A DNA stretch of 7,069 bases from Sedimenticola_A endophacoides (GTDB taxonomy: Bacteria; Pseudomonadota; Gammaproteobacteria; Chromatiales; Chromatiaceae). Below are positions 1 to 6,590 of this stretch, piece by piece. The number at the start of each line of letters is the position of its first letter. Position 1 is the stretch's first letter. Below the pieces are notes generated by a model that had not been told where the DNA came from, made no database searches, and saw nothing but the letters and a program-made list of their open reading frames with translations. A program made the position numbers and the translations under genes. The DNA lies in NCBI GenBank assembly GCA_003062345.1, contig PQCO01000318.1, positions 1 to 7,069 on the forward strand, given 5' to 3'.

Positions 1-73
1 CTGCAATGTGCGGGACGGAGTCGTGATGAGCGCAGGACGGTCGGGGCAGTAACGGCTGTCGCGTTGGCGAGTC

Positions 74-102
74 GATTTTGGGGACTGGGATGTCCCAAAA
101 TC
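74..102. terminator. Strong hairpin, possible bidirectional terminator
   Basis: Arms GATTTTGGGGAC (74-85) and GTCCCAAAATC (92-102) pair along their whole length except for one bulged G, closing a 6-base loop. The right arm continues into CTTTC, and each strand carries A/T-rich bases at the foot of the stem. This is the shape of a weak or bidirectional rho-independent terminator, and it follows the TAA at 50-52. An outer 6-bp inverted repeat (TGTCGC at 57-62 and GCGACA at 115-120) encloses it, so it could instead be the core of a small repeat element. Confidence 0.4.
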
Positions 103-276
103 TTTCACGAGGTAGCGACACTCTTGGGCCGCACGGGAGGGTGGTGTTTGGTGCGAGGGTACTCCCAGGGCGCGGAGCCGTGGCGCGGGGCGCAAAAAGG
201 CTCGGCTTTTCGCGTCCATCCGCGCTATGCTTAGGGTGTTGAGGCTCCACCGTGTGCGAGCCGATCAAGCCCTGTC

Positions 277-283
277 AGGGAGG
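277..283 (+). promoter_or_regulatory. Ribosome binding site of the Hsp20-like gene
   Basis: AGGGAGG lies 8 bases before the ATG at 292. This is a strong Shine-Dalgarno match and decides the start codon over the overlapping alternative frames. Confidence 0.75.
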
Positions 284-291
284 CTGCCGTC

Positions 292-711
292 ATGTTCAAA
301 GGTTTCAGGATCACTCTCGTATTTCTTGTCGGAGCCGTGGCCGGCGCGCCTGCATCCGCCGACTATTTCTATTATCAGCAGCCGGGGTTCAGCAGTTATT
401 TTCAGACCTTCGGTCCGGCCTTCGCGCCATTCAAGGGCCTGAACGTCTACTCCGACGCCGGTCCTCAGGGGTTCAGTGTGCATATCCTCGCGCCCGGGTA
501 TCGGGTGGAGGACCTGAATATCCAGATCAATGGACGGATGATGCAGATCACCGCCAGCGAACAGTCCGCCCCCCGGCCGGGGCCGATGCAGTTCATGAGT
601 TGGGGGATGCAGAGCCGCAGCGTCTGGCTGCCCGAAAAGGTCGATTCCACGCGCATGCAGACCCAGCCCCGGGAGGGGGGTCTGCTGGTGCTCTTCCCCT
701 GGCGGATGTAA
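292..711 (+). CDS. Secreted Hsp20/alpha-crystallin-like protein
   Basis: This 139-residue protein has an N-terminal Sec signal peptide: K3 and R6, a hydrophobic core at about 7-19, and a likely cleavage site after A21-S22-A23. The mature part starts with an aromatic, Tyr/Phe-rich stretch (24-47), like the variable N-terminal arm of small heat-shock proteins. Residues about 50-136 resemble the alpha-crystallin beta-sandwich: a GY.VEDLNIQINGRMMQI segment (69-86), then a SVWLPEKVD segment (110-118) and a closing GGLLVLFPW strand (129-137). Classical Hsp20 proteins are cytoplasmic ATP-independent holdases with a C-terminal I-x-I motif. That motif is absent, and the chain ends two residues after the last strand. 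A periplasmic or envelope chaperone role is inferred. The gene stands alone and converges with the next one. The fold call is fairly secure, the function is not. Confidence 0.72.
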   Translation: MFKGFRITLVFLVGAVAGAPASADYFYYQQPGFSSYFQTFGPAFAPFKGLNVYSDAGPQGFSVHILAPGYRVEDLNIQINGRMMQITASEQSAPRPGPMQFMSWGMQSRSVWLPEKVDSTRMQTQPREGGLLVLFPWRM

Positions 712-795
712 GCCCCGCCGCAATGCAAGAACCGGCCTGTCCGATTCCGGTGAAGAGGGCGGGTCGGGAGGTCGTGCGGCCGCGCCCGGTCGGGC

Positions 796-1476
796 TCACT
801 CTGCGGCCGCCGCCTCTAGCGGGGCGATGAGCTGCTCCATCTGCGTCGGCATCACATACTGAAACACCTCCCGCCCCTGGGTGTTGTGGGCGATATCCAG
901 CCCCTTGGCGAAGTAGATCCAATGGGTGATGACGCCCTCGTCGCCGCCCGCTTCGGTGATCAGGCGGTCCGGTTCGCCGAAGCGCCCCCTGATCATGTCG
1001 GGCTCCAGGTTGGCGCTGGGGATGTAGGTCATATGGCGGAAGGTCGCCCCGGCCAGCTGGTCGATGTCGGCGCTGCGCAGAGTCACCTTGCGGCTGCCCG
1101 AGTCCATGCGCTCGATGCGGGCGCCGCGCCGGAACATCGCCTCCATGCTCTCCCGCCCCACGTCCAGCTTCAGGACCAGGGCGGCACGGATGCCGCTGAG
1201 ATAGAGGCGTTCGAAATAGACCTCCACCGAATAGTGCGGATCGGATGAGGCGAACAGGCTCACCTCCCCCTCTTCGCGCAGCAGCGCCTGGGCCTCGCGC
1301 AGGGTGCTCCTGCCCAGGGTCAGTCCGAGGACCGATGGGTGGCCCTCGGCGTCGACCCGGATGTCCCACGGTAGCTTGGGGTCGGGGTCGGGTGTGCCGC
1401 CCCCCGGGATCAGGATGGCGATGGCCAGTGCGACCAGGATGAGGCTCAGCAGCCCCAGGATGAGTTTTCGGTCCAT
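796..1476 (-). CDS. Membrane-anchored periplasmic protein, unknown function
   Basis: I do not recognise a named family for this 226-residue protein. It starts with a short positive segment and one hydrophobic helix (about 5-23), followed by a Gly/Pro-rich linker, which suggests an uncleaved signal anchor with the rest in the periplasm. Two segments resemble the BamE/SmpA-type motif in which a G-x-T helix start is followed by a compact alpha/beta unit. These are VLGLTLGRSTLREAQALL near residue 48, and an RGRFGEPDRL...THWIYFAKGLDI stretch near 157-190. That likeness is an inference from pattern alone. I chose the ATG at 1476 because the residues after it open the hydrophobic segment, and a TACAAT -10 box at 1512-1517 would place the transcript start just upstream. 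The in-frame TTG at 1503 would lie almost on that start point. The ribosome site is weak (GGAG, 13 bases upstream). Confidence 0.68.
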   Translation of the reverse strand: MDRKLILGLLSLILVALAIAILIPGGGTPDPDPKLPWDIRVDAEGHPSVLGLTLGRSTLREAQALLREEGEVSLFASSDPHYSVEVYFERLYLSGIRAALVLKLDVGRESMEAMFRRGARIERMDSGSRKVTLRSADIDQLAGATFRHMTYIPSANLEPDMIRGRFGEPDRLITEAGGDEGVITHWIYFAKGLDIAHNTQGREVFQYVMPTQMEQLIAPLEAAAAE

Positions 1477-1511
1477 TGGGTTGTCTCGGCTCCGCAAAAG
1501 CAACAGGGGTC

Positions 1512-1539
1512 ATTGTACCGGCTTGAGCGGTGGAGAAAA
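1512..1539 (-). promoter_or_regulatory. Candidate sigma-70 promoter for the 796-1476 gene
   Basis: On the minus strand a TACAAT -10 box (1512-1517) is preceded by a 16-base spacer and a poor -35 (TTTTCT, 1534-1539). The predicted transcript start near 1505 leaves a leader of about 29 bases. The -35 overlaps the loop of a 6-bp hairpin (1528-1545, CGGTGG/CCACCG), which could influence access or could be chance. Confidence 0.35.
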
Positions 1540-1561
1540 CCACCGTGTTGGGCGGACGCGG

Positions 1562-1930
1562 TTACACGAACAGGGCGGCGGCGATTCTGCGTCCCTCGCC
1601 CATCAGGATGTTGTAGGTGCGGCATGCGGCGGCGGTGGTCATCGCCTCCAGGGCGATGCCGTGGCCGATCAGCGGGGCGTAGAGCCGGGGGTCGGGAAAG
1701 CGGTGGCGCGCTCCGGTGCCGAGCAGTACCAGATCCGGCCGCAGCTCCAGCAGGGGTGCGAAATCGTCCGGTTCGAGGGCGTCGAATTCCCGCGCCCCCC
1801 AGGGGGCGAGGATCTGCTCGGGCAGCAGGATCAGATTCTGGGTGTAGGGACGGCCGTCGATCCGGACCTCTCCCGCGTGATAGGCGCTGATGACGTGGCC
1901 GGGGCCGCCGCTACTCATGACAAACTTCAT
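1562..1930 (-). CDS. Mth938/DUF498-family protein
   Basis: This 122-residue protein belongs to the Mth938-like (DUF498) family. Members are small single-domain alpha/beta proteins, including bacterial Xcc1710-type proteins and the mitochondrial complex I assembly factor NDUFAF3. The family pattern is clear: an early I-x-x-Y and I-D-G-x-x-Y-T-x-N region (14-32), then LLPEQILAPWG (35-45), the LVLLGTGARHRFP core (67-79) and the C-terminal EAMTTAAACRTYNILMGEGR signature (95-114). The length is normal for the family. No catalytic function is established. The mitochondrial homologue suggests an assembly or membrane-associated role, but in bacteria this is inference. No Shine-Dalgarno sequence precedes the ATG at 1930, and a candidate -10 box lies only 7 to 12 bases upstream, so the transcript could be leaderless. 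The in-frame ATG at 1918 is a less likely alternative start. Confidence 0.85.
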   Translation of the reverse strand: MKFVMSSGGPGHVISAYHAGEVRIDGRPYTQNLILLPEQILAPWGAREFDALEPDDFAPLLELRPDLVLLGTGARHRFPDPRLYAPLIGHGIALEAMTTAAACRTYNILMGEGRRIAAALFV

Positions 1931-1936
1931 CGGGGC

Positions 1937-1966
1937 AAAGTATCAGCCCGGGCACCAGTCTGTAAA
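1937..1966 (-). promoter_or_regulatory. Candidate promoter of the DUF498 gene
   Basis: On the minus strand TTTACA (1961-1966) and TACTTT (1937-1942) are separated by 18 bases. The predicted transcript start falls at or within a base or two of the ATG at 1930, which fits the lack of a ribosome binding site. The match is moderate. Confidence 0.4.
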
Positions 1967-2002
1967 GGCGCACTTTTCGTTTGGCTATCCTCCTGAATTA
2001 CA

Positions 2003-2032
2003 TTGACATTTCCCCGTCGACTCAGTTACTTT
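2003..2032 (+). promoter_or_regulatory. Candidate sigma-70 promoter of the alaC-hom cluster
   Basis: A perfect -35 box TTGACA (2003-2008) is followed after 18 bases by TACTTT (2027-2032). Transcription would begin near 2039 and give a leader of about 33 bases before the GTG at 2072. It lies back to back with the DUF498 promoter, which has the same TACTTT -10 sequence. The local A/T enrichment against GC-rich surroundings supports a promoter. Confidence 0.5.
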
Positions 2033-2071
2033 AAAGAATTTTTCCAACCTGAATTTAATCCAGAGGTCCCC

Positions 2072-3277
2072 GTGTCCACGCCCGAGATGGAAGAGTTTCG
2101 CAGAATCAAGCGCTTGCCCCCCTATGTGTTCAATATCGTAAACGAATTGAAGGCGGCGGCACGAGCGCGGGGCGAGGATATCATCGACTTCGGCATGGGT
2201 AATCCCGACCAGCCGACCCCGGATCATATCGTGCGCAAGCTGGTCGAGGTGGCCCAGCGCAAGGATACCCACCGCTACTCCCAGTCCAAGGGGATCCCAC
2301 GCCTGCGCCGCGCCATCTGCAACTGGTACAAGACCCGCTTCGACGTGGATCTCGACCCGGAAACCCAGGCGATCGTCACCATCGGCTCCAAGGAGGGCCT
2401 GGCGCACCTGGCGCTGGCCTGCCTCGGTCCGGGGGACTCGGTCCTGGTGCCCAACCCGGCCTATCCGATCCACCCCTACGGCTTTGTCATCGCCGGGGCC
2501 GACATCCGCCATGTGCCGCTGGTGCCTGGGGTCGATTTTTTCGAAAAGCTCGAAGAGGCGATTACCGAATCCTGGCCCCGGCCCAAGATGCTGGTGATCA
2601 ACTTTCCCGGCAACCCCACCACCCAGTGCGTGGAGCTGGACTTCTTCGAAAAGGTTGTGGCGGTGGCCAGGGAGCACAATATCTGGGTGATTCACGACCT
2701 CGCCTACGCGGACATCGCCTTCGACGGCTACAAGGCGCCCTCCATCCTGCAGGTGCCGGGGGCCGAGGAGATCGCCGTCGAGTTCTTCTCCCTCTCCAAA
2801 AGCTACAACATGCCGGGGTGGCGGGTCGGTTTTATGTGCGGCAACAAGAGCCTGGTGGCGGCGCTCACCCGCATCAAGTCCTACCTCGATTACGGCACCT
2901 TCACACCGATCCAGGTCGCGGCGATCGAGGCCCTGGAGGGGCCCCAGGAGTGTGTCAGGGAGATCAGCAACATGTACCAGGGGCGCCGCGATGTACTCTG
3001 TGACGGCCTCAATGCCGCCGGTTGGCCGGTGGAGAAGCCCAAGGCGACCATGTTCGTGTGGGCGCCGATCCCCGAGCCGTACCGTGCGATGGGCTCGCTG
3101 GAGTTTTCCAAGAAGCTGCTCCGCGACGCCAAGGTGGCGGTCTCGCCCGGCATCGGCTTCGGCCAGCATGGCGACGATCACGTGCGCTTTGGCCTGATCG
3201 AGAACGAACACCGTACCCGCCAGGCGGTGCGCGGCATCCGCGAGATGATGCGCCGGGATGCCAAGCAGGGCGCCTAG
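2072..3277 (+). CDS. alaC: Alanine-forming PLP aminotransferase AlaC
   Basis: This 401-residue fold-type I aminotransferase is close to E. coli AlaC along its whole length. AlaC makes alanine by moving an amino group, chiefly from glutamate, to pyruvate in the cytoplasm. Landmarks are RLPPYVFNIVNELK near 14-27, the GMGNPDQPTP substrate loop (41-50), IGSKEGLAHL (104-113) around the cofactor phosphate, and NPTTQ (181-185) with the cofactor-binding Asn. Further on are HDLAYAD with Asp209 and Tyr212, the Schiff-base Lys243 in SLSKSYNMPGWR, and the carboxylate-binding Arg372 in HVRFGLIEN. The frame is open upstream to a TTG at 2003, but that TTG is part of the -35 box. I chose GTG 2072 because AGAGG at 2062-2066 sits 5 bases before it and the N-terminus then matches E. 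coli AlaC in length. It heads a probable operon with hom, 99 bases downstream. Confidence 0.93.
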   Translation: MSTPEMEEFRRIKRLPPYVFNIVNELKAAARARGEDIIDFGMGNPDQPTPDHIVRKLVEVAQRKDTHRYSQSKGIPRLRRAICNWYKTRFDVDLDPETQAIVTIGSKEGLAHLALACLGPGDSVLVPNPAYPIHPYGFVIAGADIRHVPLVPGVDFFEKLEEAITESWPRPKMLVINFPGNPTTQCVELDFFEKVVAVAREHNIWVIHDLAYADIAFDGYKAPSILQVPGAEEIAVEFFSLSKSYNMPGWRVGFMCGNKSLVAALTRIKSYLDYGTFTPIQVAAIEALEGPQECVREISNMYQGRRDVLCDGLNAAGWPVEKPKATMFVWAPIPEPYRAMGSLEFSKKLLRDAKVAVSPGIGFGQHGDDHVRFGLIENEHRTRQAVRGIREMMRRDAKQGA

Positions 3278-3362
3278 CCCATGTCGAGCGCCGGGGTATG
3301 ACCGGCCGATGGCGCGGCCCCCCGGGCGCCAACAGGATAACAATGCAGCAACAGCGTTTGAC

Positions 3363-3369
3363 AGAGGAG
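3363..3369 (+). promoter_or_regulatory. Ribosome binding site that fixes the GTG start of hom
   Basis: AGAGGAG ends 7 bases before GTG 3377. It is a strong match and settles the choice of a GTG start, since no suitable ATG is in frame nearby. Confidence 0.8.
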
Positions 3370-3376
3370 TAGAGCA

Positions 3377-4690
3377 GTGGAACCAGTGAAAGTGGGCCTG
3401 TTGGGCCTGGGTACGGTCGGCGGCGGTACCGCCAACGTACTCGCACGCAACGCGGAAGAGATCGCCCGCCGCGCCGGACGCGGCATCCGCATTACCCATG
3501 CCGCGGCGCGCGAATACGATCCCTCGCGCATCCTGGGCCTGGATCAGATGAAGGTGACCGACGACGCCTTCGAGGTGGTCAACGACCCCGAGGTGGAGAT
3601 CGTCATCGAACTCATCGGTGGCTACTCCCCGGCCAAGGAGCTGGTGTTGCAGGCGATCGCCAACGGCAAGCACGTCGTTACCGCAAACAAGGCGCTGATC
3701 GCCCTGCACGGCAACGAGATCTTCGCCGCCGCCCAGGCCAGGGGCGTCACCGTCGCCTTCGAAGCGGCGGTCGCCGGCGGCATCCCCATCATCAAGGCGT
3801 TGCGCGAAGGGCTCTCCGCCAATCGTATCCAGTGGGCCGCGGGCATCATCAACGGCACCGGAAACTTCATCCTCACCGAGATGCGCAACAAGGGGCGTGA
3901 TTTCGACGATGTACTGGCGGAGGCCCAGGCCCTGGGCTATGCCGAGGCCGATCCCACCTTCGACGTGGAGGGTATCGACGCCGCCCACAAGCTGACCATC
4001 CTCGCCTCCATCGCATTCGGCATACCCCTGCAGTTCGACAAAACCTATACCGAGGGGATTACCCGCATCGAACAGCAGGATGTGACCTACGCCAACGAGC
4101 TTGGATACCGCATCAAACACCTGGGCGTGACCCGCAAGACCGAAAAAGGGGTGGAGATGCGCGTGCACCCGACCCTGATCCCCGAACGCTGCCTGATCGC
4201 CAACGTAGATGGGGTGATGAACGCGGTGATGGTCAAGGGCGACGCCGTGGGACCCACCCTCTACTATGGCGCCGGCGCCGGCGCCGAGCCCACCGCTTCG
4301 GCCGTGGTCGCCGATGTGATCGACGTGGTTCGCGCCCTCACCAGCGATCCGGAGAATCGCGTGCCGCACCTGGCGTTCCAGGCCGACGAACTCTCCGATC
4401 TGCCGATCCTCGGTATGGAGGATGTCGTCACCGCCTGCTACCTGCGCATGCAGGTCGCCGACAAGCCCGGGGTGATGGCCACCATCGCCGGGATCTTCGC
4501 CGATTTCGACATCAGCATCGAGGCGATCAAACAGAAGGAGCCCGGCGAGGGTGAGACCGAAGTCACCCTGATCATGCTGACCCACCGCGTACTGGAGCGC
4601 AAGATGAACCAGGCGCTGGAACGGATCGAGGCGCTGGAGACCGTACACGGCCCGGTGATGCGCATCCGGGCTGAAGCGCTGGCCAGCTGA
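3377..4690 (+). CDS. hom: Homoserine dehydrogenase, monofunctional with ACT domain
   Basis: This 437-residue enzyme reduces aspartate semialdehyde to homoserine with NAD(P)H, at the branch toward threonine, isoleucine and methionine. The N-terminal Rossmann domain carries GLLGLGTVGGGT (7-18). TANKALIA (102-109) supplies the active-site Lys105. The catalytic domain contains GIINGTGNFIL (156-166) and the signature GYAEADPTFDVEGIDAAHKL (187-206) with Glu190, Asp201 and Lys205. A C-terminal ACT domain (about 355-432, starting YLRMQVADKPGVMATIAG) is the usual site of threonine feedback control in this class. There is no aspartokinase domain, so this is the single-function form, of normal length. 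The GTG start follows a strong ribosome site. It is probably cotranscribed with alaC, since no good promoter is visible in the 99-base gap. No thrC follows, which is unusual for this neighbourhood. Confidence 0.96.
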   Translation: MEPVKVGLLGLGTVGGGTANVLARNAEEIARRAGRGIRITHAAAREYDPSRILGLDQMKVTDDAFEVVNDPEVEIVIELIGGYSPAKELVLQAIANGKHVVTANKALIALHGNEIFAAAQARGVTVAFEAAVAGGIPIIKALREGLSANRIQWAAGIINGTGNFILTEMRNKGRDFDDVLAEAQALGYAEADPTFDVEGIDAAHKLTILASIAFGIPLQFDKTYTEGITRIEQQDVTYANELGYRIKHLGVTRKTEKGVEMRVHPTLIPERCLIANVDGVMNAVMVKGDAVGPTLYYGAGAGAEPTASAVVADVIDVVRALTSDPENRVPHLAFQADELSDLPILGMEDVVTACYLRMQVADKPGVMATIAGIFADFDISIEAIKQKEPGEGETEVTLIMLTHRVLERKMNQALERIEALETVHGPVMRIRAEALAS

Positions 4691-4697
4691 AGCACTG

Positions 4698-4723
4698 CCG
4701 GGCCGCTCGCTGGAGCGGCCCGG
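4698..4723 (+). terminator. Perfect GC-rich hairpin after hom
   Basis: CCGGGCCGCTC (4698-4708) and GAGCGGCCCGG (4713-4723) form a perfect 11-bp stem with a GCTG loop, 8 bases after the hom stop codon. It is followed by AGAACTT and lacks a run of T, so it is not a standard intrinsic terminator. It could be a partial terminator, an mRNA 3'-end stabiliser for alaC-hom, or a structure limiting expression of the next gene, whose ATG is 22 bases further on. Confidence 0.4.
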
Positions 4724-4745
4724 AGAACTTCCAGCGATACCCGCC

Positions 4746-5759
4746 ATGGCAACCCTCCATCTCCTGGTCCCGGGGCTGTTTGGCCCCGCGCCCGAGACCC
4801 TGGATGGGCCCCCGCGTCCGCCCACGCTGGAACGTTTTCTCACCCGGGCCGAGCGTCGTGGAGTGGAGGGCGTGGACTGCGCCACCACCCTGGCCGCCCT
4901 CTGGGGGCTCCCGCCGGCCAACGGTGTCGATCTGCCCCTGGCCGCCCTGCGCAGGCGAGGGGATGGCGGCACCCCCGATGGGCGGCTATGGTGCCAACTC
5001 ACCCCGGTCCACCTGCGGCCAGACCGGGACCGGCTGCTGATGTTCGACCCGGAGTCCGTCGGCCTTACCCCGGGGGATTCACAGGCCCTGGCCGACCTGT
5101 TCAAGGGGCACTTCGCGGAGCAGGGGTGGGAACTGGAGGCGCGCCATCCCCACCGCTGGTACCTGGCCCTGGAACACCCCCCCCGGATCACCACCTGCGA
5201 GGGCGCTACGGTCTTCGGGCGCAACATCGACCCTTTTTTGCCCAGGGGCGAGGAGGCGTTGCGCTGGCACGCCCTGCTCAACGAGATCCAGATGCTGTTC
5301 AGTTCGGCGGAACTGAACCAACGGCGGGAAGCCGAGGGGCGGCCGACGGTGAACGGTGGCTGGATATCCGGTATCGGCCGGGAACCACGAGGGCTCGTAT
5401 CCCCTGTTTCCGCCATCTACAGCGATGATGCCCTCGGCAAAGGGCTGGCCCTGGCCTCTGGCCTCTCTCCCGCCGCCCTCCCCGGGCAGGGCGGCGGGAT
5501 TGGCGCGCCCGAAGGCGATACGCTGGTCATCTTTGATGCCATCGAACGGACCCTGCCAGGTGCCTGCCCTTCAGAGTGGAGCAGGGCGGTTGCCGGGCTG
5601 GAGCAGTGGCTGACCCCGGCGATTGACCGCATCGGCCCGGATTGGCGGGGGATACGGCTCTACCCCTGCGATGGCCGGACCTTCGAGTTAACCGCCAGCG
5701 GAAAACGCCGTTTCTGGCGACGCGGCAAACCCTTTATCCGCTTTCTGCAGCCGAGCTGA
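4746..5759 (+). CDS. RpfE/COG4255-type phosphoglycerate mutase-like protein
   Basis: This 337-residue protein matches the proteobacterial family annotated as phosphoglycerate mutase-like or RpfE-type regulatory protein (COG4255), often found beside recJ and threonine genes. Recognisable parts are the N-terminal LHLLVPGLFGP (4-14), the DGRLWCQLTPVHLRPDRDRL block (78-97) and the most diagnostic WHALLNEIQML segment (174-184). A Glu/Arg-rich stretch and VNGGWISGIG (202-211) follow, where related proteins usually have VN-x-LW-x-WGGG. The glycine-rich end of that motif is therefore altered here. The C-terminal DGRTFELTASGKRRFWRRGKPF also fits the family. Enzyme activity is not proven for this group. 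No Shine-Dalgarno sequence precedes the ATG, and a strong hairpin lies 22 bases upstream, so translation may be weak or coupled. Its 3' end overlaps a broken integrase tail on the other strand, and recJ is not next to it. Confidence 0.8.
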   Translation: MATLHLLVPGLFGPAPETLDGPPRPPTLERFLTRAERRGVEGVDCATTLAALWGLPPANGVDLPLAALRRRGDGGTPDGRLWCQLTPVHLRPDRDRLLMFDPESVGLTPGDSQALADLFKGHFAEQGWELEARHPHRWYLALEHPPRITTCEGATVFGRNIDPFLPRGEEALRWHALLNEIQMLFSSAELNQRREAEGRPTVNGGWISGIGREPRGLVSPVSAIYSDDALGKGLALASGLSPAALPGQGGGIGAPEGDTLVIFDAIERTLPGACPSEWSRAVAGLEQWLTPAIDRIGPDWRGIRLYPCDGRTFELTASGKRRFWRRGKPFIRFLQPS

Positions 5760-6587
5760 AGCGCAGCGCTGCAAATGATCCAGCGGGCTACGCACGCCCT
5801 TTCCACCGCGCCCCACAACGTGTGTGTAGATCATGGTGGTGGAGACATCCGAGTGTCCCAGCAACTCCTGTACAGTGCGTATGTCGGCACCGGACTCCAG
5901 CAGATGGGTCGCAAAGGAGTGGCGAAGGGTATGCGTGGTGACCCGTTTGGCAATACCCGCCTCACCGGAGGCCCTCCTGACGGCCTTTTGCAGCACCGTC
6001 TGGTGAATATGATGGCGGCGCATCACGCCGGTTCGGGGATCCCTGGCAATGCGGCTGGCGGGGAAGAGATACTGCCAGCGAAACTCCGTTTCGGCCATGG
6101 GATACTTCCTCGCCAGCGCCTCGGGAATCATCACCCGGCCAAAACCATCGGCCAGATCCTGCTCGTGCTGCCGTTGTACCCACCGTATCTGTTGTTGCAG
6201 CATGTCAACCAGAACCTCCGGCATGGGCACAACGCGGTCCTTCTTGCCCTTTGCCATGCGCACGTTGATCTGCCTGTAGGAGAAATCGAGATCCATGATC
6301 CGCAGGCGTACACACTCCATGACGCGCATGCCCGTACCATACATCAACCGAAGCATAAGCAGCTTCATCCCCCCGATGTGTGAAAAAATCGCTGCGACCT
6401 CCTCTTGTCCAAGCACAGTCGGGATACGCCGGGGGTGTTTGGGGCGCTTGAAGGGGCCTATATCACCAAGAGGATTTTCAAGGATCTTGCTATAAAAAAA
6501 GACCAGGGCGTTGAGCGCCAGGCCCTGGGTGGCCCCGGAAACCTTGCGCTGAACTGCCAAATACTCTAAAAAAGGGCTCTTCCCCAA
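5688..6587 (-). pseudogene. intI: Integron integrase IntI, N-terminally truncated
   Basis: The 299-residue reading frame is a tyrosine recombinase of the integron-integrase type, which recombines attI and attC sites to capture gene cassettes. All catalytic residues are present: Arg88 (YGTGMR), Lys116 (AKGKKDR), His219 and Arg222 (THTLRHSFAT), His245 (LGHSDVS) and nucleophile Tyr254 (TTMIYTHV). The IntI-specific extra segment is clear at about 155-205 (ALARKYP, then DPRTGVMRRHHIHQTVLQKA) and separates it from XerC/D. Compared with IntI1, homology begins near residue 64, so about 58 residues of the N-terminal DNA-binding domain are missing. The apparent start is a TTG inside the end of an ISL3 element, and an in-frame stop lies at 6615-6617. 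The last ~24 residues run antisense into the neighbouring mutase-like gene and are probably not native. Likely inactive. Confidence 0.9.
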
Positions 6588-6590
6588 ATC
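6575..6590. repeat. Candidate left terminal inverted repeat of the ISL3 element
   Basis: GGCTCTTCCCCAAATC marks the edge between integrase-coding DNA and the IS remnant. The assignment rests on the boundary position and remembered family style. The partner repeat is not in the window. Confidence 0.5.

Larger units (their letters stand above)
1..291. other. Region without a convincing gene
   Basis: No convincing complete gene is visible here. Frame 2 reads 16 codons to a TAA at 50-52 (ending ...VVMSAGRSGQ), which could be the tail of a gene entering from the left, but the piece is too short to identify. Frame 1 is open from the window edge to a TAG at 232-234, yet its translation has no recognisable character and probably reflects high GC. 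The stretch also holds a strong hairpin at 74-102 and a second, imperfect one at 191-214 (9-bp stem with one mismatch and a 6-base loop). A TATGCT at 226-231 could be a -10 box for the gene at 292, but no good -35 box lies upstream. Confidence 0.5.

Noticed and set aside
252..830. A 192-codon + strand frame overlapping the Hsp20-like gene
   Set aside because: It is Arg/Pro-rich without domain signs, whereas the frame at 292 has a strong ribosome site, a signal peptide and an alpha-crystallin pattern.
593..1543. A 316-codon minus-strand frame overlapping the anchored protein
   Set aside because: It is rich in Arg, Pro and Gly, typical of an off-frame reading of GC-rich coding DNA. The frame at 796-1476 has a membrane anchor and normal protein character.
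1528..1545. The 6-bp CGGTGG/CCACCG hairpin as a terminator after the DUF498 gene
   Set aside because: The stem is short and no T run follows it on the minus strand. It is better treated as incidental or part of the neighbouring promoter region.
3278..3376. A leader or attenuator controlling hom in the gap after alaC
   Set aside because: No threonine/isoleucine-rich leader peptide and no terminator with a T tract is visible. The GC-rich pairing in the gap is modest.
1985..5416. A 1143-codon open frame on the minus strand across alaC, hom and part of the mutase-like gene
   Set aside because: It lies antisense to three well-identified genes and its translation has the His/Asp/Gly-rich look of a high-GC shadow frame, with no recognisable domain. 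The AGGAGG-like bases near its end are coincidental.
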